DNA from: Enoplolaimus lenunculus
Lineage: Eukaryota; Nematoda; Enoplea; Enoplida; Thoracostomopsidae
Length of the DNA: 64,000 nt
Direction of reading: 5' to 3'
NCBI GenBank assembly: GCA_030248215.1
Contig: JASANG010000838.1
Span: forward strand, 28,264-92,263
The position numbers were made by a program, and so were the translations under genes. This document shows, one piece after another, positions 33,935 to 45,059 of the stretch (position 1 is its first letter; the number at the start of each line of letters is the position of its first letter). The notes beneath the pieces were generated by a model. It was not told where the DNA came from. It searched no databases and saw nothing but the letters and a program-made list of their open reading frames with translations.

Positions 33935-36889
33935 ATGGATTTTTTAAAAAATCATCGAGGCAAAATAGCGCTTACTGTTGGTGCGATCTGTGGGTCAGCT
34001 GCATATCATCTGTATTCCAGATACTATTCTCAAAGTGCAGCTGAGTTACTTGATAGATATTTGGTTAGTGTTCATTTTAGACGCCATTTGACATATGCAT
34101 GATTTCGTTCCAGAGTCAAACAGCGTTTTCTCAAACTGCTTCGTTAATTGTGATTGTGAAAGTGTAGTATACTTTAGTTTAATTTTCAGTTCGTTAAGCA
34201 TTTGCTTAATTGTATATATTCTAACTAGATTATTTCAGTTTCCGAACGACCGTATTTCACATGATAACGCTGAAGACACAGACAAACGGGTGAATTATCT
34301 TTTCGCTTCGAATCAAGCAACTGCAAATGCATCTGTTGTTGAGTTGTTACCTAAAATCACGTTAGTTTTAATTTGAAATTTTATGTTTGAAATAATATGA
34401 TTAGATCTGAATATTGTGGCATGCGGATGGATGAATGCAAATAAACCTGATGTTTATGCAGCATATCACTAAAATGCTGATGCATATTTACTGCTTGCAG
34501 ATACAGAAGTCTTAGAACCTGGAAAAATCAACATGCAGAAACTTTTGTAAATGGAATAACCAATATACATGTAGCGTATAGAGTTAAGGTATTATACAAA
34601 ATAAAGCTAAGAGCTTAGTAGCTGATAACAATGTGGTGTGACTCAGTCGTAGCGCGCTGCACTGCAAATCTTTTCAGAAACAGAAAACTGAAAACTGTCA
34701 TACGCCAGCCTATCCAAATTATATCAAATATCTTATAGAGATACGTAGATCGACAATACTGCATTATTGTGGATTTTTAATGAATTTCAAGGAATAAAAT
34801 CAATGAATTGTACAACGTTGAAGCCATGGCTGATTCTTTGAAAACTGGTGGTATTAGCGTAACCGAAACAAAAGATATATGGAATCGTATGAAAGTGCAA
34901 GCATTTACACGAGTGGTTGTCTGGATTTATGGAGCGTCGCTGCTAATTATCGTCGTTAAACTACAAATTAGCATTCTTGGTTCTAGAACTAGAATCCGGT
35001 GTCAAGTATGCAATATTTAACGTATCCTAGTCAATGGGGATTCGTTTGCAACGCTAACCTTTATTTGGTCCAAATAAGACATGTTTATGCTGGCTTCTCC
35101 ACAGCTTGAAAATTTCCGCCGGGGGCGTTTCCTGGGGGGGCAGCTAATTTTGCTGGGGGCAGTTTTCCTGAGGGGCCCTCAGATGATCTGGGGGGTCCTG
35201 TGGGGCAGGCTTAAAATTTTGCAAACCGACCTTTTGGACCATTTTTTTATTCTAGATCGTGTTTCCAACTCAACTGAAGATAACTCATCGCTCAAAATGA
35301 CAAAAATTCCCCGCAAACGCTAATAATAATTTTAACTAATATTACTGACAACTTTATCAGAAGTTGAAAGAAGCACAATTATATAAAATATAGATAATCT
35401 ATATATAATTGAAACTGTGATTAACGTATATTTTATATATTAGTCACAGCTTCAGTTTATCATAAGGCTCAGGCGGGTTGAACTTGTTGTTGCAAGGTAC
35501 TTTCGCGTGCTGTATGCCCTGAAACGGTCTTTATATAATTGTGCTTTTTTCAGTTCATTATTGAATTGTACTAGTTACTACCGGTATTTGTAACGCTATT
35601 AAAAAATTATGAGTACTCAGCGTAATATAAAATCACATTTTGCCGAATGTCCGCCTCAAAAGAAGTCCAGGTCTTTACGTTTTAACATTGAAAATTTTTG
35701 GCTTAAAACAGTCCTGGGGGCCCCCAGCAAAAAAATTTGCTGGGGGGCGGCCGAAAATTCGCCGGGGGGCTTTCCTGGGGGCGGCAACATTTTCGCCGGA
35801 AGAAAATGAAAATTTCGAAAAGTGCTGGGGGCCCCCGCCCCCCCTCCGCTGTGGAGAAGCCAGTTATGTAATTTTATTTCTATTCATATAGGCAGTATGA
35901 TGGGTGTTCTAGTTATAATGATATAAATAAGCATATGCAAGCTGTACCTATCAGGGTTGTTAGAAAGGAGTCTTTGTGTCGTTTTGTTTTTGAAACAAAA
36001 GATAAAGATCAGACACGAAGTTTTACATAATAACGTTGTTGTAATACAATCGAGAAGAATTATTATTTACTTATAAGACCATTAATAAAGAAATCGTTGT
36101 TAGAAAATAATTGAAACTAGTTGAAATTTTGTAAAATTTGAAATTTATTTGCAGACGCTGATGAATTCAAAATTAACTGATGAGAGATCCTCTTCCAGCG
36201 ATGAAGACAGAGTTCGCTCGGAACAGTTGTTTTTGCAATCTGCCCAGTATTTCATAGGGCCTGGGTTGGTTTATTTGGCATCTCGTATCGAAGCTGTTGT
36301 ATCACAACATTTCACTGACGTTCAATTGTCGCAAAAATACAATTCTGGCTCAGTTCGTGATTTACTTGCAATGCTTTGTAGTGAGGTAGAAAGCGAACTT
36401 GCTATTGTGGATTCAAAATCTGATCAACAATATTTAGAAAAATCTAGTAGCCGGTGTGGAAAGGCTGCTAGTTGTGTGTCGTTTTGTGTTATTCCGTTTG
36501 AGCATGGCAAACAATTAAACGGTGATGCAGATTTGAATAGTTTGTTTCAAGAATGCAAATGTTGGCTGGATTCACAACCGTGTCTTGCACTGTTAAGCTT
36601 TTGCTCGGGTAGGTTTTTGAAACCGTTTTTGAGTGAAATTGATCAAATTTGGCCTACGCCAGGTTCCGCTCTCAACAAAACAGATGTGGGTGGTATACAG
36701 AAGACAGAGACGTCAGGTGTAATGCTGCCATTAGCCAAAATTATTCCACTAGTCACGAAATTGTTCAGTCAAATCGCAATGAGTCTGCAACGCAGATCAC
36801 GAATTTTGGCTGATGTGGTTCAAACAGAACCGTTTAACGCTTTCAATAAGTCAGTGTTTGACACGCGTGTTACTCAAGGCAGTTGGTAG
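33935..36889 (+). CDS. PEX3: Peroxisomal biogenesis factor 3 (PEX3), 6 exons, about 443 aa
   Basis: Exons: 33935-34063, 34239-34360, 34501-34575, 34792-34998, 35892-35955, 36155-36889; 1332 nt, one open frame. PEX3 is the peroxisomal membrane anchor that docks PEX19 with its membrane-protein cargo. Seen: an N-terminal hydrophobic segment after a basic start (MDFLKNHRGKIALTVGAICG), a central segment aligning with the human protein (IWNRMKVQAFTRVVVWIYGA, LLIIVVKLQISILG), and the C-terminal hallmark LPLAKIIPLV. It is longer than human PEX3 (373 aa) because of serine-rich and cysteine-containing insertions in the last exon. The donors of exons 3 (GC|GTATAG) and 4 (CG|GTGTCA) are weak and chosen by phase. 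Intron 4 contains a transposon ending 28 bases before the exon 5 acceptor. Confidence 0.87.
35090..35863. mobile_element. DNA transposon with 16-bp TIRs and 5-bp target duplication
   Basis: Perfect 16-bp inverted ends CTGGCTTCTCCACAGC lie at 35090-35105 and 35848-35863, flanked by TTATG on both sides (35085-35089, 35864-35868). Inside both ends are G/C-rich runs (CCTGGGGGGG, CTGGGGGGCGG). The interior includes the LINE-tail segment shared with 25225-25390. A short plus frame at 35609 (STQRNIKSHFAECPPQKKSR) looks like the N-terminus of hAT/ZMYM-type transposases, but no catalytic domain follows. Non-autonomous deletion derivative. Confidence 0.8.
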
Positions 36890-37003
36890 TAGAGGAGTGG
36901 CATGGAAATGGAAATCGGCTTGGGATAAAGTCAATTGTATTTGGCGGCGGTTGGTCAGTTGTGATAATTGCTGGCTGGAGGGAGTTGCTTGAAAAAACCT
37001 GCA

Positions 37004-37990
37004 CACAAAATCAGGGTGCAACCGGAATTCCGGTTTCGGTAGGGAAATCCTGTATTTTCACTATCCGGTTCCGGTAAGAAATTCGCTATTTTTTACCGGA
37101 ATTTTCCGGTATTTTCGGTATTGAAAATTTTTTATCATTCAAAAGTTTAACCAAAATTGGCATATTCGAACTTATTAATCTAAAATTGTCCAAGCGTATA
37201 TTGCCAAAATTTTCAATTTGTGTCACATTCCATAATTTATCATATGTTTCCACCTACTGCATTTGTTTCAGGATTTTGGCATTCAAATGGTGTGTTTACA
37301 GCATTAAAAGCGATGAAATAGCACTTAATAATGAATTTTTCGGTAACAAATATTTTTTATTTTCCAATTCCGGCTCCGGTGTTCCGGTATTTTTTTAGCT
37401 TTCCGGTTCCGGTATTTTATAATTCCGGTTGCACCCTGCACAAAATAGATCGCCCTAAAATTTCAATCCTGCTACTTAAATTTTCAAGACATAAATGTTT
37501 TGTATTTCAAATTTCTTTCTTTCAAGAAATAGTTGTCTTATATTCAAGAAATTATTTTCTTATTTTTATTTGTGTAAAATAGTTGATCCGTTTATATTCT
37601 TAAGACTATATAAAAAATCGAATTTTAAAGATTGTTGGGTTGAGCTCAGGCTTCTCCCAACCTAAGTTTACGTCTTGGACTTATCTTTGGTTGTAAAATT
37701 AAGGTATTGGGTTGAGCTTTAGCCCCCAATTTTGCCGTTAGTTTTCATAGCAAATCAGCGTTTTATTTCAGACATAATTTGTCTTATCTTTCAGAATTGT
37801 TTTATATTCGTTCATAAAACAAATTTTAAATTTAAGACATTTAAATGCGAAAAGTTTTAGACCAATTTTTCTGAAAATTTTAAGAAGTAAAAGTGTTGAA
37901 TTCAAGACATTTATGTAGTCTGTGTCAAGACATAATTGTCCTAAATTTCAGACAATATTTCTTGAATACAAAACAATTTTTTGCGTGTAA
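37004..37990. mobile_element. TACACACAAAAT-end repeat split by a hAT-like MITE
   Basis: The left terminus, GCACACAAAAT, is separated from the body by the MITE at 37012-37438. The body resumes with CACAAAATAGATCGCCCTAAAATTTC and ends in ACAATTTTTTGCGTGTA. Interior phrases such as GGGTTGAGCTCAGGCT match 23310-23330. Confidence 0.6.
37012..37438. mobile_element. hAT-like MITE, 427 bp
   Basis: Ends CAGGGTGCAACCGGAATTCC and GGAATT-type sequence closing GGTTGCACCCTG. Perfect 8-bp target duplications CACAAAAT flank it (37004-37011, 37439-37446). It lies 120 bp after the PEX3 stop. Confidence 0.88.
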
Positions 37991-38086
37991 AGCAGCATGA
38001 TAATTAAAAAAACCATTAGTCTTATTTTTATGTACTATATATGTCTGTGAAAATCTCTTTCTTTCGAATTTAAAATTGAATATGAT

Positions 38087-38428
38087 CAGGGTACAGCCGG
38101 AAGTCTGCCTCCGGCTCCGGCAGAAAATCGGCCTCCGGCTTCGGTAAAATTTGTGCCGGAGGTTCCGGCAATTTCAGTATAAAAATTTTGCATAATTTTG
38201 CAAAATTTATCTGCGCAGCGCGTTTCGTTTTACTGATGCGCAATTTTCAGGAAAGACTCCTAAATTTCGCTGAAAATTTGCGTAAAACCAAACAACTTAA
38301 CAGCATATTGCACATATTGGCTAAAATTAACTAATTAACCATCATTTTTTGCTACCTAATTTCGCCTCAGCTCCGGCAAGTTTCGATGACCTCCGGCTCC
38401 GGTATTTTTAACCTCCGGTTGAGCCCTG
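38087..38428. mobile_element. hAT-like MITE, acctccgg subfamily, 342 bp
   Basis: Starts CAGGGTACAGCCGGAAG and ends CCTCCGGTTGAGCCCTG. The flanking octamers AATATGAT and AAGATGAT agree at 7 of 8 positions. The interior matches the copies at 12981-13265 and 39164-39450. Confidence 0.8.
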
Positions 38429-38539
38429 AAGATGATTGGTTTTAGTGTTGAGGTATTTCGGCGTGGTCTTTTGATTTCGTTTAACAATGTCCACCTACTT
38501 TATACAAATGAAAATCGTCAGCTTTTGTGCAATGTTTAA

Positions 38540-38801
38540 CCCTTTCTCACATGAATATTTTCTATTTCCCCTGAGACATACTTTTTTCCTAGGATTCGAA
38601 CACCAGTGACTGGAGTGGGAGGCGTATACCATCACCACTCAGCTATAGGAGCTTGACGATCGAACCCGAGGGGCTCTCACGTCTTGTGCTGATTTAGTAC
38701 TATGTATACGTGTTGCAATTGTTAAACACGGTGCGATATATACTATTTAACGTGTATACACTGCGCTGAGTTGCCTACAGGCAACTCAATGTGAGAAGAG
38801 G
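38540..38801. mobile_element. TTAA-flanked MITE with antisense tRNA-like core (copy 1)
   Basis: Flanked by TTAA; ends CCCTTTCTCACAT and ATGTGAGAAGAGG are inverted. On the minus strand, 38655-38587 reads as a tRNA-like unit with A-box TAGCTGAGTGGTGATGG, anticodon-loop-like CTCCCAC and B-box GTGTTCGAATCC. A hairpin, GTTGCCTACAGGCAAC, lies near the right end. Nearly identical to 41609-41871 over the full length. Confidence 0.75.
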
Positions 38802-39163
38802 TTAATTAGGATCGTTTGGTTAGTTGCATACCAAATTTATTGGTGAAAAATGTGAAAAAGTTTTGAAGCCGTTTAGGCTTACACGCAAAAGTGTCTTCTC
38901 TGCAATTCAGTGTGAGATTTTCCGCCTATGATGTGGAACTTTGCGTGTGATTCATTTTTACAGTAAAGTTTATTTCGTTACTATATTTGAGCGATAAACA
39001 GTCATGGGCAAGCACGTATGTTTTACACGTACTCAGTTTGAATCAGAGCCAATGTGGAGTACAGGACCGTAACAGTAGTATAAACATATGCCTAAACCTA
39101 ATAACTAAGCGCATAAGAAGTAGATATACCTAAGCGTAATTTGGTGTTTGCCACAGTACAACT

Positions 39164-39450
39164 AGAGGTCTGCCTGCAGCTCCGGAAGAAAATCGGATTC
39201 CGGCTCCGGTAAAATTTTTGCCGCAGGTTCCGGCAATTTCGGTAGTAACAGGTGCGTTTGGTTTTATTTTTGTCACAATTAAAATTTCGCAGAAAATTAG
39301 CGTTAAATGAAACAACTTAACATCATGTTGCAGATATTGGCTAAAATTTAATTACCCATCGTTTTTACTACCTAATTTCGCCTCACCTCCGGCTCTGGCA
39401 AGTTTCGTTGACCTCCGGCTTCGGTGTTTTTCACCACCGGTTACACCCAT
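39164..39450. mobile_element. Decayed hAT-like MITE
   Basis: Contains GAGGTCTGCCTGCAGCTCCGG, TTCGCCTCACCTCCGGCTC and closes with CACCGGTTACACCC. It is a worn copy of the acctccgg subfamily without clean target duplications. Confidence 0.55.
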
Positions 39451-40496
39451 AATATCAAAAATTCGTATTTGTCTGCTTTATCATATATAGGTCACCTTTT
39501 GTTCTTCAAATGTCAGATAATATTCGAGGTATTCTCTGCGAATATCATATATTTTCAAATGTCTGTATGCTTGAGGTATCATACCCGAATTGTCCTGCTG
39601 AATAGTGTTGTGCAGTTAGCACTTTTTCTATTGGCCGGCGGGCAACAAAACCTTTGACTGGCCGGTCACTGGCTGCTGGCCGGCCAATATACATTTTAAA
39701 AATTGTCAAACGTTTTTGTGGTATACCTATACATACCGTTACGTTTCTAAACGATTACCAAACATTTTAGGCTCAGTAATTCAACAAGAGCGATCTTGTT
39801 GTGAAATACACATTAAACTAAAGAACAAGTTCTGTAGTATTGTTTATTCTTAACAGAAGACAGTTTACCACATTGTTTCTAAATATTTTGTGTACCACAA
39901 CATCTATGCAAAATATTGCCGATCACTCTCCCATCATGCAATTACGACCAAACGTTCAATGATCAAAGTAGTGGCCCGTACGCTGAGAACCGTAGAGCTG
40001 TCCCGGGATAAAACAATCACAAGTGCAGCGTAGACAAACCAGATCTCAAAACTCGCTTGCCTTTTATGTATAAATTTTTTATATATACAATAAAAAAGTG
40101 TGTAGCAATAGGGGTTTAAGGTGTATATTTCTGAAATTTTGCGGCAATGACTCTTTTACCCATTCTGAAACTATAGGCGCATCTGCTGGTTAAAACAAAC
40201 AAACGAAACTTAACCTATACTTTATTAATTAAATCAAACTCAAAACTTTTTACTTTTTAAAATCATCCTGAATCGGTGAGAAAATCCAAGCTGGTTAAAT
40301 TCGATTCCATTATTATTTCCTCTATTATTGTTAAAAATATTTATATATGGGCACTCCGGTGAAAGATTTCAGTATATTTTTGTAAAAGACAATTGAACAC
40401 GGATCATCTGAAGCGCTTTAACCCACCATCAGTTTTCTAGAATCCAACTGCAACCAAAGTAGTTTCAATCAGTGATTCAATCTTAACATTGGTCAT
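39451..40496. other. Repeat-derived spacer
   Basis: No gene. A GGCCGGCGGGC/TGGCCGGCCAAT patch at 39630-39690 is GC-rich and partly palindromic. 39510-39610 resembles the repeat at 100-420 (AATATCATAT, GAGGTATC). Confidence 0.35.
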
Positions 40497-40499
40497 GAT

Positions 40500-40715
40500 G
40501 CACTGTAAATTTCAGTGAGTTGATTTTAACTCAGAATGAGTTGAATCGCTCAGTCTGAGTTAGGACTATCAGAACTCAGAACATTGAGTTCATTCAGTTC
40601 ATTCTGAGTTAATTAATCAACTCACCCAGAGTCAACTCAACTCACAGTCAGAATCAAGTCAACTCAGAGTGAGTTAAAGTCTACTGTTATTAACTCAGAA
40701 ATAACTAACTTTCCG
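40500..40715. repeat. GAGTTGA-rich palindromic repeat, copy 1
   Basis: Dense alternation of ACTCAGAATGAGTTGA, GAGTTAATTAATCAACTC and AGTCAACTCAACTCA makes the block nearly self-complementary. The copy at 62180-62415 shares the order of motifs, starting with TTTTAGTAAGTTGATT-type sequence. Possibly a foldback or MITE element. Confidence 0.6.
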
Positions 40716-40959
40716 TTTGAAAAGTTTTGAATTCGAAATCTTAATCTGTTTAAAAAAATTAAATTTATGATGTCCCAAATTTTTCAGCTTTTTCTGTGAT
40801 ACTTAAGCAATTACAGGCATGCCGGCTGCCGGTGCACAATACTACTGCTGAATATCATAATGATACTAGCATGTGAAATTTCAATTTTTGAATTATGAAG
40901 CGGTGGATGTAAACGATTCTGCATCGGAAACGCATCTGTGCCTCGGCCGTTCGACTTTC

Positions 40960-41370
40960 CATTCATTTATATGCCCCAAAGATTGGACAGTCCCGATGAA
41001 TATCATATATTCGTTGAAATTTTGGAATATAATATGATATTTGCATAAATGTCCCGCAGTATCACGTGACATACCGTCTCTTGTACACATTGATCATTTG
41101 ACAGCGGTGGTTTGTAAGCTAATGTCATATGTACATTCCAGTTTTGTCTGTTGACCCGATATAAGAGCCCGAATATTTTGCGTATATGATATTGCAGTAC
41201 AAACAGTAGATGTCACATCAGGATAGCAGACAATTCAATTTTTTTGAAGTTGATAGCGGATCAACGTGCAGACAACATGTTACCCACTATTGTGATAGGG
41301 ACAAAACGTGTTCTAGGTTGGCCCAGTTATAACGTGAACCCTGCCAAAGAATTAGCTTATACCTGAACGA
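40960..41370. repeat. Dispersed AT-rich repeat, copy 2
   Basis: Shares GAATATCATAT, GTTTGTAAGC, GGGACAAAACGTGTTC and GCCCAGTTATAAC with 100-420, in the same order and orientation. No coding potential. Confidence 0.5.
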
Positions 41371-41608
41371 AAAAATTGTCTAATGCTTAATTACAGTCTT
41401 ATAGCAAAACGTTCCGCCCCTGATCTTTGCATGGGCCTGTTTTTGTATCAAAAATACGATGCAAGTTTCAATTTAAAACAAAAATGAAATTCATTCAAAA
41501 TCGTAAAGCATGACTACTTCCATCATTTATTGTGTTTTTACAATTTCCAAAAATCAAGTAAATATATGCATGCCTCAATTGTATTGACTCTAAAATATAG
41601 CATTTTAA

Positions 41609-41871
41609 CCCTTTCTCACATGAATATTTTCTATTTCCACTGAGACCTACTTTTATGCTAGGATTCGAACTCCACTGACTGGAGCGGGAGGCGTATACCA
41701 TCACCGCTCAGATATAGGAGCTCGACGCTCGAACCCAAGGGGGCTCTCACGTCTTGTGCTGATTTAGTACTATGCATACGTGTTGCAATTGTTAAACACG
41801 GTGCGATATATACTATTTAACGTGTATACACTGCGCTGAGTTGCCTACAGGCAACTCAATGTGAGAAGGGG
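41609..41871. mobile_element. TTAA-flanked MITE with antisense tRNA-like core (copy 2)
   Basis: TTAA at 41605-41608 and 41872-41875 flanks inverted ends CCCTTTCTCACAT and ATGTGAGAAGGGG. The minus strand carries the same tRNA-like core, with B-box GAGTTCGAATCC. About 95 percent identical by eye to 38540-38801, so both moved recently. Confidence 0.8.
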
Positions 41872-42049
41872 TTAAACATTTGTATACCCCGCTCAGTATC
41901 TGATTTCGTTACTTTTCCTTATCCGTTCACTACTGCTGTCTCAAAATTCCACGTCCCAACTAAAAAATTGATAGCTTTGTTCGTTTCAGGTGCGATTTTG
42001 AGATTTCGGGATTTTATGATTCACAATAGGATCCATCACAAGTAATTCC

Positions 42050-42850
42050 TAATTCTTTGGTTCAATATTAGGTTTAGGATTAGGTAAGGCTCTGTGTTAG
42101 GCTTAATACAACTAGGAGTGTACTTCTAGGATCCGGCGCAAGCTTAATAGGTGCAGATTTTAGTTGCCTTTGCCTTACGCTGAGGTTGTGTCATGGGCAT
42201 GGGCAACGGCTCAGGCGTAGGCTTTGTGGACTTAGGCTCAGGCTCAGCCTTGAGCTTAGGCTAGGCTCAGGTTTAGGCTTACGCTTTGAAGCATTCCACC
42301 TTCGAACATATGCCCGAATCTCAAAACAACGCCTTCGACCATATCTCGAAATCCCAAAATTCCACCTGTGACCATATACCGAAATTCCAAAATCCACCTT
42401 CGGCCATATCTAAAAATATTCATCAAAATCCCAAATTCGACCACAATTGTGCTGGCAGAAAAATATATATCTTTGAAACTTTTGTACTTCAATATCCGTT
42501 TTCTGTTTTCGTTTCCAGTTCCGTTTATTTCGATCACTATCCGTTTCCGTTTTCGTTATTTTTACTATCCGTAAACACCTTGCTATGCTTAAACCAAAGC
42601 CTATATTCTTCTAAAACCTAAGCCTAAGCCTAAATTTAAAACTAAGCCTTAGCTTAACTCAAAGACTAAGGCTAAGGCAAAAACCAAAGCGTATATTTAA
42701 GCCTGCGCCAAATCCTACTCCTGATAAAACTTGTTTCGAAACCTAATCCTATTTAGCCGCTTTTCTTAGTCCTAAACTTAAGCTTAAGCTAAGCCTAATA
42801 CTAAACATAAGCAAAAGCCTTAGTCTGGACCTAAGACAAAGCCGAAGGAA
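42050..42850. repeat. Degenerate TTAGGC-like repeat tracts
   Basis: Two tracts, about 42050-42290 (GGCTCAGG, TTAGGCTTACG) and 42590-42850 (CCTAAGCCTAAGCCTAA), consist largely of shuffled GCCTAA/TTAGGC hexamers on alternating strands. Between them lie CCATATC...AAATTCC repeats. Not coding, although the bias leaves spurious open frames. Confidence 0.5.
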
Positions 42851-42869
42851 TTGATTGCGATGACTATTG

Positions 42870-44526
42870 AAATCACAAAATCTCGAAATCTTGAAATTCC
42901 ACCACAAACATAAAAAGCTATCAGTTTCCATAGCCGGGACGGTAGGATTTTCGGACAGCAGAAAGGTATACATATGGGCCAAGACTATTAAGAAGTATTT
43001 TTTCCATCAAACGAATGAACCTGTTAATTGTGTAAACGGAACACTATAAGCAAGCTAACATATACTTGTCTAAATTGGAAATACAATTTAAGAATACGAA
43101 GCCATTTACCAATAATTATCATACTAAACTGAACTTTTTTGAATTTTAGTATATTTTAAGAAATCAATATTTGAAATCATCATGGAACAATCATACAGGA
43201 GTTTGGTTCAGTAGTTTGACTCGACAAGTTTGAATACAGAGCTTTTTTCATCAGTTACAGCTACTTTAGTCGTCATACAACACAAATTATTCCAAAATAT
43301 TATACACAATATAGCACTTCAGATATCCTGCAAATAATCCGTATATACATATTTCTTTTTGGATATATATCCGGTGCCCATGTATAATTTTTTTGATAAC
43401 TGACCACTTTAATTCCAGGGTTTTACAACCTTTTCCAGGTGTTGTTAAGTTTTTCAACAACTCCGTCTCGGGGAACTTATGTTGTTCAAATTAATTTGTA
43501 CGTAGGAAAAAACACACATAAAGGTGATTTAACTTCAGCCAATTAATATCCATTTAAGTGCGTACAAATATTGTTCAGGACCACATCGCAAAATTTTGAA
43601 TGAGCCGACCAGCTGGTGTTGAATGGCATCAGAATATGTTTAACTGAATTGTTATTGGCTTTGCTGGAATACGTTTTCCCGATGTGTTAATATATCGCTT
43701 ACTTAGACTGTGTAACACAAGCGACTATGCCAGTTTTTGTGTTGATTTGTATATTCCATAATGTTTAACTTTAGGGATAAATTTAAGAAATGAGTGAACC
43801 ACAAAATGCAAAGCTGTCCCTCTTGACAAAAACGTTTATTAACTTTTGTGAACTTTTGTTTTAAAGTATGTAAACTATAATCTTGTATGTTTTTTGCCCC
43901 AAACTGCTTATTTAAATCAAATTGGTCTCTGTCAATGTTGTTCAAGACATTATAAACCCCATCCTGTGGAAATTTTTTAATAAGTACGAAGCTGCAATAG
44001 CGTATATATATTTTAGGTTGTAACCGAAGGTGAAAAATACCGGGGCCCGGAAGTCAACAATATTTGCCAGAACCGGTTGTCAACAAATTTTATCGGAACC
44101 GAAAATCAACAAAATTTGCCGAAATCTGAACGAGCAAAAATCCAGGATGTATCCGGATAGTCGATTCGGGTAACAATCGGTGTTCGTTTTCGTTTTTGTA
44201 TAGAAATTCCGGTAATTCTATTATTTTATGCTAAAAACTGGTTAAAGATCACACATATTTTGCAATTTTTTTGTTATTAACTATAAATCTCGGACATATC
44301 TCGGAATTTTTCATTACAAACATGCTGCACTTGTTGGATATTAAGCAAAAATTACGAAATTCATTTATAAAATCTTTAAAATTTTTATGCATCCGCTATT
44401 TTTGCTAAATATTTGCATGCACAATTGTGTTGTCTGAAAAATAAAACATCTCTGAAACTTTTATAAATTCTTAGCATTTTATTCCGCATAAATTGTATCA
44501 CAAGTTAAAACGAACCGCACCAGACT
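42870..44526. other. Gene-free AT-rich spacer
   Basis: No supported exon. 44040-44230 contains worn ACCGGAACC/CCGG phrases, likely hAT-like MITE remains. Nothing else was recognised. Confidence 0.35.
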
Positions 44527-44815
44527 TAATAATAAATTATCTTGAAATTTCAAGAGTCCAACTTTCTTAAAGTTTCAAACCATTAATGTCTTGTATTTCA
44601 GACTTTAATATGTTTGTCTCGTATTTCAGAAATTTTGGTCTTTAACGTTTACGAAACACACTCTTAAATTTGACACATTTAAGCGTTAAAACTTTCAGAC
44701 ACAATTGTCTGAAAAATTTCAGAAACTAATGTCTTACATTCAAGGCGTATATGTCTGGAATCTAGATAAAGAGATAGTTGTCTTGAATATATCACAAATT
44801 TTTTTGTGTGTACAC
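44527..44815. repeat. TACACACAAAAT-end repeat, copy
   Basis: Contains ATCTTGAAATTTCAAGAGTCC near the left and ends ATCACAAATTTTTTTGTGTGTACAC. Interior phrases are shared with 23008-23687. Confidence 0.5.
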
Positions 44816-45059
44816 AAATTGCGGGAACGTCCGGCAGAAAATATAACGGAGACGGAGCCATTTTAGTACTTTGTCTTCGCGTTAAGTCGACGTAGACTTA
44901 CAGTTTAAGCGTTCACAATTAGGCACACTGAAACCGTTAAAATGTCATTAATTCGTTTTACAGCAGAAAAACAACTACAGAAACAACAACAAAACCAACA
45001 ACGAAAATAACAGACAAAACAACAACAATATAAAATACTTGTATAATGGCAAAATAAAA

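Noticed and set aside
42186-42640. Overlapping frames rich in R, L, S or in NxxFDH repeats
   Set aside because: Produced by degenerate TTAGGC and CCATATC...AAATTCC repeats; present on both strands.
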